NCBI GenBank assembly: GCA_964036045.1 | Contig: OZ038381.1 | Coordinates: 69,254,242-69,318,241 of the forward strand | DNA from: Eutreptiella sp. 'Long Island Sound 2002' | Lineage: Eukaryota; Euglenozoa; Euglenophyceae; Eutreptiales; Eutreptiaceae | Direction: 5' to 3' | DNA length: 64,000 nt | Shown: one piece after another, positions 42,273 through 54,683 of the stretch | Position numbering within the stretch: position 1 is the stretch's first letter | How the letters are laid out: the number at the start of each line of letters is the position of its first letter | Program-made: the position numbers and the translations under genes | The notes under the pieces: generated by a model | Database searches by the model: none | The model's input: the letters and a program-made list of their open reading frames with translations, nothing else | Told to the model about the DNA's origin: nothing

Positions 42273-44224
42273 CGTTGTCCCTGGCTGGTCCCTCCGGCTT
42301 CGGTCTTGGGCTGCGTGCGCTGCGGTGGGCTGCACGCATCCGGTTTCCCGTACCGTCCATCTTTCCACGGGGGCCTCGGCCTGTGCACTGGTGCTGTTTC
42401 GTGTGGACGCCGAGACCTCCCCTTTCAGGTCGGAGGACCCTTAGTCCGGGTCCCGTGCGTGTGTGCGTGTGCGTGCTCATCTTGGACGGGTCGGGCGCAA
42501 CGGCCTCCCCGGCGCGTTCTTGTGCCCCTCACCTTTGCCTGTGCCCGCACCTCTTTTGCTCGGCCCCCTCCGGGCTCGGTTTGCCCTGTCTGTGCTTGTT
42601 GCTGTGTGTTTCTTTTTTTTACTACTTCTTTGCGCCCCTGTTGTCTCAGGCGTTCTGTGTTTTCCGGCCCGGGCTGCCTTGGGCCTTGGCGTCTTGTCGT
42701 TTCTCCGCCCCTCCCTTTCCTTTTTTTTCCTCCTCTTTTTGCCCCCCCCCCGTTATCTTGCCGCTTTTTCCTGTGTTGTTTTCTTTTGTTGCTGTTTTTT
42801 TATGCCGCTTGCCTTTCCTGGTGTTGCATCCTGCTGTGATGTGCGGCTGAGGTGCTTGGGTGGTTTGCCTGTCCTGCTCTGTCCGTTTTGTTGGTGCCTG
42901 TTGCTGTCGATGTTGTGCCCTGGTGGGGGCCGGTTTGCGCTTGCGCTGTGTTGTTTGGTACACCCTGGTTGTGCCTGTTCTCTGTGTTGAGTTGTTGCCT
43001 GTTGTCTGGTGCGGTGTCTGGTAGCGCCGTGCTGGCAGCTTCTATGTTCCCCGTCCTCCCCCAGTGCGGCCGCTGCCCCTGGTGCCCTGCTTGTGTGCTT
43101 TGTCGTCTGGCCTTGTTCTGCGGTGCTTAGGGTCTGTTGTTGCCCTCGGGTGCTGTGCTTGGCTTGTGGTGTTGCGCCTAGTCTTGTCGTGCTGTCTCGC
43201 CTTGTGTTGGTGTCTGTTGTGTTGGTCGCTTTGGTGTTGTCCTTTGCCCCGTGGTGGTGCGCGTGTTGTGGTGCCCACCCCCCGCCCCCCCCGGGTGCCA
43301 TGCGTTTTTTCTTTGTCCTGTTGCGTTGCGGCGTGTTCCGGCCCGGCCTGTCGCGCCCGGTGCATGTTAGTTTTACCCCCACCCCGCACCGCTGGTTGTG
43401 GTGCCCTGTGGTGTGCGGTGTCTTGGGTCTTGTCCCGTGGTGCCATGGTCTGTGTTGTGGCCCATTTTGGGTCATGCTTGGTGCTGTGTGGCCTGCTTGT
43501 ATTATGCTGGGGTTCTTGCGCCGTGCTGTCCGGCGCGGTGTTATGCTGGGTCTTGTTGTGTTGTTTTTGTTGTGCTCCCCTGTGGTGTGCTGTTGTGTTC
43601 TCTGCTGTTTTTTTTTCGCGTTGTTCCTTGCCTCTCCCTGGTGCTCCGGGCTGTTTCTGTGTGTGTGGTGCTCTGCCGTCGTGTGTCTTGCTGTTCAGCC
43701 TGGCTGTGTTGCATTGTGCTCTTGAGCTGGTTTCGGCTGCGCTGTGCCGTTTGATGCTCTGTTGTGCTGTGGTGTGTCTCGTGGTTCCGTGCTGTGTTGT
43801 TTGGTCCGTTGTGCTGCTTCTGTCGCGTCTTGCGACGTGCTCTGCTTTGGCGGGTTGCTCTCTCACTGGACGCAGTGCTGTGTTGTCCCGCTGTGCTGCC
43901 CGTGGTGTGGGTGCTGATGCTCCTTGTGCCGTATTGGTGGGCGCCTCTTGTTTCGTGGCGCCTCTCGTGCGGTGATGTGCTAGCGTGCCTGCGTCCATGC
44001 TTTCTGTGCGGTGCTCTCTTGCCCCTCTGCGCTCGCTGGTGCCATCTGTTGCTGCGTGTTGTTTGTGGGTGTTCGCTGTTGGGTCTGGCTGTCCGTTGTT
44101 GTCTCCTGGTGGCTCCTCGAGCTGCTGTTGCTGTCTCCGCGCGTGGCTTGCTGCCCTGCTGTTCAGTGTGGTGTCTCTTGGTGCTCTGCTCCCTGACTTG
44201 TGTCCTGTGGTGTTGTCCTGTCGG
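42273..44224. other. T/G/C-rich, A-poor low-complexity tract between the two chromoviruses
   Basis: The plus strand is built from GTGCTGTGTTGT-like words with very few A. Frames of more than 200 codons, rich in Cys, Val and Leu (plus) or Gln, Thr and His (minus), follow from the composition. It continues the composition of 25500-27465 and of the first 60 bases after 57428. No gene supported. Confidence 0.7.
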
Positions 44225-46574
44225 TGAAGCCGATTCGGACCCCCGTGGCCATCTTTGGGTCACTTGGGGTGTGTATCTATGTGCCGGCAAGCCGCCATTG
44301 GCTGATATCATACTCTCCCATCCATAGTGATAGTGTGATAGGTTTGGCCATTCAGGCTATGAGCGGCCATATTCAGTACCGAGGCGCCGCCAGCTGAGAT
44401 TTATACATCAGAATATGAGGAATCAACAGGGTTTTTTTATCATAATGTTTCTGTAATTTTTCAGCCTTCTGTTCTGATGGTCAATGTATCGGCGACTGTC
44501 AGTTGGCTCGCGATTTTGCGGTAACCGATTGGTTAAATGTTATTTCCAGATATTTTGGCGGAAACCCCGATGAAGGGTCAGGTTTCATCAGTAAAGGGTT
44601 CGTTGCTTCCGCAATTCTCTAAATATGCACTCGAAATTTTAATCTGAATTTTTCGCGTTGTCGAAATTTGTTTTCGACTTCGACATCGCCGCACTTGATT
44701 TGGTCTTCTTCGAGTGGTCATACTCCTTTCCCTATGCCCAAATCAGGTTTCCCTTATACTTGCCACCCATTTGACTTGGAGATATAAGGGAAACAAAAGT
44801 GAATCGTGGGACCACTTTGAAGGGCCATCCCTACGCGCGAGTGTGAGGAGAGAGAATAAGGAAGGTTGCGTTGCAAGCGCCTCAGTCTCAACTTCTTTTT
44901 GGTAGGGTACAACACTTTGAGTCGTCACACACACTCGTTGTATCATAGCATCATGGTCAACATGGTAGATACTTGTTTCTAACTTGTTGACCATGTGTCC
45001 GGACTTGATATTATGACTTCCGAGTGTAGCGCATGAGTCTTGCGGTTGCATAGCATCTTTGCTTAGGTTCCCACGTCCATTTAACCCGAAGCTATGACCA
45101 TGGAGGGGCATGGCATACCATGCTGGGAGCCAATTTTAAGGGGTATGTGTGATATTGGTAGTATATGTCTTGATATGCTCACGCCCAGGTTATATATCTT
45201 CGTGTGGCCAGGGAGATGGAGAGCCACACGTGACAAGGGTTTTGCCCATGTCCCAATTGTGGAATTCAAAGCGCTAGACTAAGTCTACCGCGTATGTTTT
45301 GCTTATGGTATGTTTGGCAAAGAGATCCATGAGCGCACTCCCATTTTCATGGGGCATGTGGATATGAGTGGCGAAGGTATCTCGGTGCGCCTGATTGGGG
45401 ATCCAAGTGGGGGAATTGTTCGCACATCGTTCCAATCATTTGTATATTGAACCATGCGCGGATATCATGGGTGAGCATAGAGATATACTATCATGACAAC
45501 TTTGTATTTGGTCACATTGTCATGTTTTTGACCTCAATTTGCGCTCATTTTTGCGTTTTGTGTACTTACCTGGTCGGCAAACAGCAAGAAGCCTATGGAA
45601 AGTCGAACCATGGGATGTTGTTCATATGTTGGCATATGCTTTGGAGTTGAACACCACCATATGCTGGAATGCGTACTCCATTTGGCTTGGCGCACGAAGG
45701 ATAACAAGAATTGGTCTCAAGATCATGGGCTGACTTGGGTGGTCCGTGGCGCCCATGTCCGAAGGGGTTTTGAGGGTGGGGTGGGGATGTACATGGGCAT
45801 TGACCATTGGTCTCTATCCTCCATGAATACTGGACTTCGATTCCATGCATGCTCTGAGCCTTCAGATAAGTGGTAACTTCAATTTTGAGCATACATTTGA
45901 TATATTGCCAATATGGTGTGAATTGGCAGTTCTTGGCATGTTATGAGCTCAAACTCATGGGGCATAGCTCCAAGCCCATTCAACTCCAAGTCCAACCAAG
46001 GTTATGTCAGGGTAGGGCATTGTCCTGAGTGCTACTCTAGGCCATGACACGCCCCCCCCCATATTGGGCTAGGATTTGAAGGCTTGGGAGTGAACACATA
46101 TTTGGGGTTTATGTAGTGACTTTTGACACATGGCATTTAGCTATCTTATTTGACTGGGTTCAGGACATCATGTTGATGAGTCAGGGGAAGGTCTTGAGTC
46201 CAGGGAATGAGGGGTCTATGGCTGAGTCTGTGCATGTTTACCTCTTTCCCCAACTTTGCTTTATTTGTGTTTGTATGCCAATTTCAGGGCTTTCCTCTTT
46301 GGTGCAATTCTTGCACATGCCCGCCACCGTGGGACGACCGGTGTGCTGAACGGAAGCCTGCAGCGTGTATTGGATTGTGGATTGGGTTATTGCTGTATTT
46401 GTGGGATCTGGTTGCTGTTCAGGGTTGAAGGAGGGTTTTATTTTCTATATTTTTGGATTTTGGACCCTGGACTTTGAGAAATGCAAGCGCTGATCAGGGG
46501 CAAATCAGCAGGGGTGACAGGCGGAAGGGGCACAGCGGGGGCCGGTCCTGGTAGGGACCTTCCTTATTGTAGCA
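44225..46574 (+). repeat. 5' LTR of element C
   Basis: Non-coding; short frames are repeated in both LTRs. A C run (46051-46059) and an AATTTTTCGCGTTG region are conserved in the 3' copy. The last bases TGTAGCAGAGGC resemble a TGG-type primer site with one mismatch, so the exact LTR/PBS border is uncertain by about 8 bases. Confidence 0.88.
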
Positions 46575-46760
46575 GAGGCGTACCTGCTGCCCATAACCTA
46601 CCGCCGACCCGGGGACTTGGGCCCCTATGAGTCCTGCCCAAGTACGCCCCAGGTGTGTATTGTGGACTCGGTGGAGACCACGCCGGAGACTGGAGCATGG
46701 TGAACTCCGGAAGGTGAAGCCCGAAGAGAAGTACGACGTTCGGGAAGAGGAGGACTTGAC

Positions 46761-49414
46761 ATGGAGGACCTGGTCTCCATGTGTGAGCGTCGCTACGGCA
46801 AGGCATGCAACCTCCGCTCCGCCGCGGAGGACTCTGAGGAGGCCTGCTATTCAGGCAGCAGTGGAGGAAGGGCCCGGCGCTACCGGAAGCGCGGGTCACC
46901 CAAGCCCGCGGCAGGGGACGCCGGGGCTATGGATACGGACCACAGCCCAGTCAGGCTGGTGGAATCCGAGGGCCACTCCGATGGCTATCGGACTTGCTTC
47001 CCCTCGGAGTCGGAGGAGATTCCCGCACTGACCGCCAGGGCGCATACGGCCCCTGAGCCCGCCTTGAAGCACGACGCCGAGGGCTTGGAGAGGCCAGCCA
47101 GGGCCAGGACGGCACCTGTGCCCCGGCACACGGGACCAGAGATGGACGCCATAGGCGATACGCCCATGGGCGATGAGTCTGAGGCGCCGGGAACCGCGGG
47201 ATGCGCTGGATCAGGTGGAAAGCACGCTGAGTGCCACTGCGAGCATGTGTCCTTCATCATGGGCAAGTACCCAAAGATGGGGATGGACGCCATCGTACAT
47301 CGCCTCGACAGCCTGGACAACGCGAAGGACGGCCTAGAGGAGGACGTCGCCGGGATCCTGGATGACCAGTGGGCCGCGGAGAGACACAGGGCCGAGCTGC
47401 GAGGGGAACGGGACCGATACCGGGAGAATCTGGAGCTGGCCCTCCAGAAGCAGCAGCAAGTGGTGGACAGCCTCCTCCACTTAGTGGAGGACATGTCGGG
47501 ACGCCTGAAAAGGCTAGGGGAGCGACAGCCCCTCACCTCGGGTCCGGAGCTCCCGGCAAAGCCGGCAGCGGCAGAGCTGGTCGAGCGGGTTAAGACCCTC
47601 AGGAGCGCGATGGATAAACCCATGGGCGGCCCTGCAGAGGCACCCTACGCGCCTCCGCGTGTTGACCCGGGTGCGCTGCCGTTTGTTCCCATGTTCAGCG
47701 AATCCACAATGCTCGGGGAACACACGGCTCCGGCTGGGTCCATGGGGGAAGCGCAGGTAACCACGGACCCGAGGAGCCTGACGGTACAGATGTCCCATGC
47801 CGCCCAGGATCTACCGATCACTACGACTGCCCATGCAGTTTATGCGGAGGAGGAGATCCAGAGCCCGACCATGCAGGGGCGAACCATGGGAAGCGCTGAC
47901 GAACATGGTCGAGGCCACCTAGGCAGAAATTTGTGGGCGAAGGACCCCACTACGGGGATATGGACAGCCGGTGGAGCAAGTCCTTCCCGCATTCCATACC
48001 CCATGGGTCCAGGCCCAACTGGACCGCACCTCATGGAGGAGAGGGATGTACGGGGAGTGTACTCACACCCCCCGGCCACAGGTGGTATCCGTCTCGGTGG
48101 AGTGGTGGCTGGTGACGTCAGAGACGCCATCAGGATTGACGACCTCAGGGGAATCAAAATCCCCTACTATGATGGCAACCCCTCCAGCCAGGACGACTTC
48201 ATCCTGGATTGGGAGGACTTCGCCGAGGAGGTCGTCGGCGAGATGCGGGGAGAAGGACCCCACTACGGGGATATGGACAGCCGGTGGAGCAAGTCCTTCC
48301 CGCATTCCATACCCCATGGGTCCAGGCCCAACTGGACCGCACCTCATGGAGGAGAGGGATGTACGGGGAGTGTACTCACACCCCCCGGCCACAGGTGGTA
48401 TCCGTCTCGGTGGAGTGGTGGCTGGTGACGTCAGAGACGCCATCAGAATTGACGACCTCAGGGGAATCAAAATCCCCTACTATGATGGCAACCCCTCCAG
48501 CCAGGACAACTTCATCCTGGATTGGGAGGACTTCGCCGAGGAGGTCGTCGGCGAGATGCGGGGAGCGCCGCGGGACAAGTTGGTATGTCGGACATTCCCA
48601 CACCGGCTGGCGCAGGACCTGAAGGAGGAGCTGCGGGATCAGATCCGGGAAAGATTGATCCGTACGGATGTTGGAGGATGGGGAGCGGGTGGACGCTCCG
48701 AACCAGAAGCTTGAGGACTTGTGGTCCATCCCGCTGCAGCTGGACCGCGGTGAGTTGCGGGTCCGTGAGTCGAACCGGTACCTGCGGAAGTACCGACGGA
48801 GCCTCAAGCTGGTTGAGGACTGGAACGAGTCCAGCGAGATCCGCCACTTGCTGAAGGACGTCCTCCCCGGCCACTGGAAGAGGAGAGTGGAGGACGAGAA
48901 AAAGAAGAGAGCGAAGAAGCGCGTGGCGGTGAGGATCATGGCGGCGGAGGATACCCATGCGGGTATCATGGAGTTCTTCAGGAGGAACCTGGGCGAGCCC
49001 AACCGGATGTTGGGACTGAAGAACGCTGTGTACGTGGAGGTATTTTGAGACACCATGGGGCAAAGGTTGCTGCGCCTCAACAACATGGAGTGGAGGCGCC
49101 GAGAGCCGCTGAGGATGCAGGTCACCTTCGCCCGCATGAGCCTGGACGAGATTGTGAAGTACATCACGGTGGAGTTGAATCTCAATGCGAAGAACGAGGC
49201 CCACGTGCAGGATCGATATGGTCATGGACAACAACGCCACCGAGAAGACCGCCATCATCAGGAGATCCAGGAGGACACAGCCAACTCCGCGGAGAATGGT
49301 GGTGGAAGTGGCCAAGACCACTGGACCTGCTCCCGGGAGGATCACGGGGAGGCCCATTTCTTCGCGTTTGTGGCGCACAACGTGAGGGACCATGGGCAGG
49401 ATCGGTCCAGATGA
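46761..49414 (+). pseudogene. gag of element C, interrupted by a 313-bp tandem duplication
   Basis: Frame from 46761 (MEDLVSMCERRYGKAC): a Ser/Glu-rich N-terminus, then a coiled-coil-like segment (ERHRAELRGERDRYRENLEL) and the start of the capsid (GDVRDAIRIDDLRGIKIPYY, then DFILDWEDFAEEV). A tandem duplication of 313 bp (47941-48253 and 48254-48566) shifts the frame by one. A further shift near 48665 leads to the rest of the capsid (WNESSEIRHLLKDVLPGHWK, then IMEFFRRNLGEPNRM) up to a TGA at 49046, after which the frame continues to 49414. Gag forms the particle. Confidence 0.75.
47941..48566. repeat. 313-bp tandem duplication inside gag of element C
   Basis: AGGACCCCACTACGGGGATA starts at 47941 and 48254. 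The two copies differ at only a few positions (for example GGATTG/GAATTG and GACGAC/GACAAC). 313 is 3n+1, so the second copy breaks the gag frame. Confidence 0.95.
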
Positions 49415-49420
49415 AGCCGG

Positions 49421-49729
49421 GTGGGACCCAAGAAGAGCAGAGAGCCAAGGAGGATCGGGAACCCACCGCTCTCGTTCCGGGAGTACAGGTCTCAGCACGA
49501 CGGGTGCTGGGTCCGTTATGGCAAGGGAAACAACCACGCACACGACCACCGTCAGTGCAAGGTGTATGAGGCGGACAAGAAGGCCTACTCTGCCGCCCAG
49601 CCCGAGAAAAAGCCCAAAGAGCAGCGGATTGACGATTGGAAGGCGAAGGGCGGAGACGGGGGAAAAGGCCCAGGAAAGGCCAAGGGAAAGGCGGAGGAAG
49701 AGGCTATGGTGGTGGACCTGGCATGGTGA
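49421..49729 (+). pseudogene. Nucleocapsid region with a degenerate zinc knuckle (element C)
   Basis: It contains DGCWVRYGKGNNHAHDHRQC: Cys, His and Cys of a zinc knuckle with Arg where a second Cys is expected, then a Lys/Gly-rich tail (GGKGPGKAKGKAEEE). It is in the same frame as the end of gag, separated by a TGA at 49412. A Pro/Glu/Lys-rich linker frame (49843-50088) in another frame connects it to the protease. Confidence 0.55.
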
Positions 49730-50087
49730 GGACGTTGGAGGAACTCAAAGCCCAGCAACGTGGTGGACAAAGTCCTGGCGGATCGCAGCCCAAAGGGGCT
49801 GCGGGAAGTCAAGTCTAGAGGAGCCCCAACGGGAGTGGGATCTTGGAGGTCTCTCCTCCGAAAATCAGTGGAATCCCCGAGGAATCCGAGGCACGTCGGG
49901 TGCCGAAGAAGGCTCCGGAAGAGCCGAAACCACTGAGTTTCGCCACTCCCAACCCCTCGAGCGCCCTGCCAAGGGAAGTACATGTGGGTACAAGACATGG
50001 CAAGAAGGAAGGAGCGACCACGGAGAGCCCCGTGGATGGGCAGGACCAGCCCAAGATCTACACCATCCGTGAACCCTTGAAGTCCTG

Positions 50088-50582
50088 ATGCACCCGGACG
50101 TGCTAGAGTTGCATGTCGTGAGAGTCGTCCATACGCCTCATGGTGACGAGCGGCAGTTGCACTTGAAAGTGCGAGTACGGTGCGGACGAGAGGAGAAGGT
50201 GGTGGATGTGTTGGTGGATACAGGTGCCAAGGTGAGCCTGGTCCGGAGAGGGTTGTTCAAGGAGGAATCCCTGCAGCCCAGCCGTTGACCGGTACGCCTG
50301 AAGGTGGCCAATGGTGAGATTATGGGTGGTGGCACCCATGAGGCCACTATCAGTATGGAATTCTCGGAGCATGAGCGCTTGAACCGCCCTGATTTGGCGA
50401 AGAGAAGCACTCTATCCGGGAACTTCTATGTGGCCGACATCACTGATGGGGATATGATCATGGGGTATGACTTCATGGTGGCCAACGCCATTGGAGCCCT
50501 TCCCCATCGTGCAACGCTGGTCCAGGAGGATGATGAATGCCTCACATGGCTGTCCACGAACTATGCATACGGATCATCTTAA
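50088..50582 (+). pseudogene. Aspartic protease of element C
   Basis: VDVLVDTGAKVSLVRRGLF carries an intact DTGA (catalytic Asp 50217-50219), and DMIMGYDFMVANAIGAL is the C-terminal half. A TGA at 50286-50288 and a TAA at 50580-50582 interrupt an otherwise continuous frame shared with all of Pol. Confidence 0.8.
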
Positions 50583-50729
50583 TGGAATGCTGAGGAAGAG
50601 GATCGGATCGTCCAAGCGGTGCAAGCCGTGGGTGCCAAGTCCAGAGGAGACCGTGGAGTTCAGCTCACGGAGAATGGAATGGCGCCCCAGGTGTATGCAA
50701 GGATGATCCAGACGCCGGGACCCGAAGCG

Positions 50730-51000
50730 CCCGAGACGGACGTCTTCGCTTCCCGGGATGCCCCACTTTTGCGGAAGTGTAGGAGGCATTGGCATCGAGG
50801 AGACTCAGCCTGGCATAGGCATTGGGGTCTGAAGGAGTGGGGGCCCATTTATTGGCATGGCTCCCTGGATAACACCAGACGTACGGTGGAGAAGATCATC
50901 GCGGATAGGGCGAAGGGGATCATGGTCATAACCAGCATAGGATCCACCCCATGTCCGCTGGAAGGTCTGAAGTCGACGCTGGATTCCATCACCCTGAACG
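50730..51000 (+). pseudogene. Methyltransferase-like domain between protease and RT, motif IV lost (element C)
   Basis: Same frame as protease and RT. TDVFASRDAPLLRKCRRHWH, then AWHRHWGLKEWGPIYWHGSL, TVEKIIADRAKGIMVIT. The layout parallels element B (FAS...VYANPPF...KVLTKI...GGRVVM), but WHGSLDN stands where (A)NPPF(S) is found there. I infer a common origin with loss of the catalytic motif in this family. The region up to 51509 (PSPGQAWGTKAFLVDGAQAQ and onward) is conserved linker of unknown role. Confidence 0.4.
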
Positions 51001-51512
51001 AGATGTCATTCAGGCCAGAGGAGGAGTTGTTCATCGACGCCAAGGGTGTATCAATGCCCTCCCCGGGTCAAGCGTGGGGTACCAAGGCTTTCCTGGTGGA
51101 TGGGGCGCAAGCCCAGCCCATGGGTGATGAAGCATTCATCCGTAGGGTGGGGGCGGTGCCCATGAAGGTCATGTTTGAGCCCGAGGAGGGGACGGATCAG
51201 CCAATCGATGGCATTGACGTCCTGTCCCACACCGAGATCGACGACGTCGGGAACTACATGCCGATGGGGATGCACAACCGTGTGGCAGCCAAGAAGAGGC
51301 GGGCCATGGTCACATCTCCGCACTGGTGGGATGACAAGATGTTGGTCACCGGCAAGTACGAGGAGGATGAGTTCGTGGCGAGGGTCATGGAGCACATCGC
51401 GGACCAATACGAAGGTCCGGTTGGGTCCGACCCACCAACGTGGGGTTCTCCAAGAGTGGGAACCGGTAGCGACGAGAACCAGCCCGATGCCGCAAATTTT
51501 CGAAGATGATCG

Positions 51513-52373
51513 GTGGGAAGCATGCCCCACGACGATGAAGACGGCATATCGGACGAGGAGAAGTCGGATTCAGACCCGGAAGAGGCCTCCACCGCAGTGC
51601 GGTCGGTTGTATCGATACCGAAGCAAGCGGCTGAAGAGGCCCAGGAGAACCCGAAGGTCGCCGAGCTGAAGGAGAGGCTGATCAATGCCTATCCGCCGCA
51701 CTTCAGCGGCGTCGCCAACAAGAACCCTCCAGATCGTGGGAGGTTTACCACAGCGAGGATCAAGCTGAAGCCGAACCCCAAGATCTATCGTCATCGGGAG
51801 TACCAACTTCAGGGCAATTGGGCCGGGGCCATGAACAAGTTGTTGGCCGAGTTCATTGAGCGAGGATGGATCGAACCCTCCGACAGTGAGTGGGCCAGTC
51901 CAGCCTTCATCGTGCCCAAGAAGGAGAAGGGCGAGTGGAGGTTGGTGGTGGATTACAGGGGTTTGAACGAGCAAACCGAGCACGACTGGTACTCGCTTCC
52001 CCTGATCGACTCCATCCTCCAAAAACAACAGAAAAAGCGGATCCTCACGGTGTTGGACCTGAAACACAGTTATCACCAGATGCCGCTACACCTGGACTCC
52101 AGGCGCAGCACAGCGATGTCGACGCCGTTGGGGCCCATGCAGTCGAAAGTGGTGCCTATGGGCGCCAAGAATGGCAACGCCGCTTTCCAGCGCATGATGG
52201 AGGACCTACTCGGTCCTGTCCGGGACTGTGCCGACCCCTTTGTGGATGACATCATCATCGGATCCGGCACGGAGGACATGACTGAGGACGAGCTCATCGA
52301 AGCGCATGAGAAGGATCTGCGCCGAGTGCTCAGCGAGCTGGCCAAGCACAACATGGTGTGCAAGCCCACCTAA
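51513..52373 (+). pseudogene. Reverse transcriptase of element C
   Basis: Classical Ty3/gypsy RT: SPAFIVPKKEKGEWRLVVDY, then ILTVLDLKHSYHQMPL, and the catalytic box FVDDIIIG (52239-52250), which is intact. It is preceded by a TGA at 51507 and followed by a TAA at 52371, both in the continuous Pol frame. The PMGAKNGNAAFQRMM segment corresponds to the FG(L/V)xNAPxxFQ region. Only the stop codons, not the active site, prevent function. Confidence 0.88.
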
Positions 52374-52385
52374 GCCTCACTCTTC

Positions 52386-54683
52386 GTGAAGGAAGTGGAG
52401 TTCGCGGGTCACGTGGTTGGGCAAGGACAACGCCGTCCCATGCCCCGGAAGCGGGCGTCCCTGCACCACTGGGAGAAGCCCCAGACCATCAGCGAACTCC
52501 GATCCTTCATGGGGTTCTGTAATTACTATTCGGGCTATGTCCGAATGTATGCAGAACTGTTGGGGCCGCTGCACACGATGCTGCAAGTGGGCAAGTTCGA
52601 TGGCCGGAAGGGGAGCAAGAAGAAGCTTGCCTTGACCCCTGAGGCCGAAGATGCGTTCAGCCGCCTGAAAGAGCGACTCCTGGGGCAGCTGGGGCTATTC
52701 TTGGTGGACCTGGACAAGGGATTCGTGCTACGGACGGACGCCTCGGACTATGCGGTAAGGGCAGTCCTCGAGCAGATCCTCGACGACGGGTCCCACGTAC
52801 CCGTGGCGTTTTGGAGTCGGATCCTGGCCGAGGGCCAACGCCGCACCTGGACCGCGAGGGAGAAGGAGACGTACGCCATTGTTTGTGCGCTCAGGAAGTG
52901 GTCTGGCCACATCGGATTGCAACCGGTGGCGGTTTGCACGGACCATCAGTCCTTGCAGAGCTGGCACAAGGAGCACGTCGACACCCCCTCGGGACCGGCG
53001 GCAAGGAGGGCCCGATGGCATGAGACGTTCGCCAAGTTCGACCTCAGCATCGTATATGTCCCGGGGCAGGACAACACTGTGGCAGATTGCCTCAGTCGAT
53101 GGACCTACCCCGCGGGCAAGGCTTGGATGGACATATCCAGCCATGGGGACGTCGAGGAAACCGAGGAGGCCAAGCGAATCATCGAGATGGAGAAGGCCAT
53201 GGAGCAAGAGTACTGGAATGCCGTGAGCGCCCCGTCGGACGACGAGTGGCCTGAGGGCTTGACCGAGGATGGGGACAAACTGTTCCTCAAAGACAAGCTA
53301 CTGGTCCCTGAGAACCGAGTGGAGGAGCTCATTGACCACTGGCACAACGCCCAGCTCATGCATCCTGGTCGGGACAAGATGCAGCAGGACCTGGATTGGC
53401 GCTTCAAGTTCCCACCGGGGTATTACGCCATCCTGGACAAGTACTGCAGCAACTGCGCCGTGTGTCGTGCCACGAAGAGCCCTAACCACTCCACAGCGGG
53501 CAACCTGGTGTACACGGCTATGCGGTCCGTGGCCATGGATGTATTCGCCATGCCTGAGGTCACCGTGGAAGGAGAGACCTACGACTGTGTCATCCTGGCG
53601 GTGGATAGCCACAGTGGGTATATCGTGGCGGTCCCTGGCAAGAAGTCCAAGAAGAAGGACAAGGGGGACAAGCATGGAGTGGGGCTGCAGGCCAAGACCG
53701 TTGCTAATGCCATGATCAGGCATTGGCTGACGATTTTTGATGTCCCGGCTGTCATCTGCAGCGATCGGGGCAGTCAGTTTGTGGGGACGTGGTTCAAGAC
53801 GATGTGCAAGCACATGGGTATTCGGCACGCCAAGACCGTGGCGTACCACAGCCGGTCGAATTGCCGAGCTGAGGTGGCCTGGCGGCAGATGTTCGAGAAG
53901 TTCCGCCAGCTGCACATCGACGAACCGGGCGGGAATTGGTATAATTCGCTGTGGGGAGTACTCCAAGCGTATCACGACCTTCCGGGACCCACTGGACTGT
54001 CGCCCCATCGTATCCTGTTCCTACGGGATCGAGTGTCACGCATTCTCCCGTGGTTGAACCATGGCAAAGTGGCCCGGGATGCGAACGCTATGATGGCTGA
54101 GGCTGACGACACGGCGGCCAAGGTGTGCAAGGCACTTCAGGACGAGCATGACAAGAGGGCCAAGTACTTCAAGCAGGGAAAGGTCCAGAAGTATGCTCTC
54201 CAAGACACCGTGTGGGTGGAGCGGCACCACAAGGATGTCCTGTCCAGGCATCGGCAGGCATCTTGGTATGTGCCGGGGGTAATCGTGCGGAAGGTCGGGC
54301 AGGATGTGTATGCGGTTCGTGTGGGAGATAACAAGATCCTGGACCGCGACCATACCAAGCTTCGTCCCCGAGCACCAGACCCCAGCAGACGCCCCGTCAC
54401 CTTCGAGTTCACGGCCGGCGATGTGGACTCGGACGACGAGGGTGAGGAGGACGACTTCACCGCTGAGAAGATCCTGGCGGACAAGCCGGACCCGGGGACG
54501 CCTGGGGGGAGGCTTTATAAAGTCTGTCGGAAGGGATTCGCCGCATCCAGGGATTCGACAGAGCCTCCGAGCAGTTTCGTACCAAGGTATACCACGGTCT
54601 GGATGGACTATCAGAAGAAAAAGAATATTTCTTTGGATGTCAAGGACGTGTTGGTCAATTTGGTTGCTGCTGTAGCACCGTAA
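52386..54683 (+). pseudogene. RNase H, integrase and chromodomain of element C (765 codons open)
   Basis: Thumb/connection: GFCNYYSGYVRMYAELLGPL. RNase H: VLRTDASDYAV, EKETYAIVCAL, CTDHQSLQSW and DNTVADCLSR retain the four acidic residues. Integrase: zinc-binding H...H and CSNCAVC, then a core with Asp 53538 (AMDVFAM), Asp 53763 (CSDRGSQF) and Glu 53871 (RAEVAWRQ), the last two 35 residues apart as D,D35E requires. C-terminus: chromodomain-like TAEKILADKP...LYKVCRKGF...DSTEPPSSF, where the two usual Trp positions (KWKG, TWEP) are Arg and Thr. It stops with TAA at 54681-54683. It counts as a pseudogene only because of upstream stops in the same frame. Confidence 0.88.

Noticed and set aside
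42275-44327. Several frames of more than 200 codons on both strands
   Set aside because: Compositional effect of the T/G/C-rich tract; no conserved motif, repeated on both strands.
44714-45282. Conserved short frames in both LTRs of element C
   Set aside because: Conservation is explained by LTR duplication; no start context or homology.
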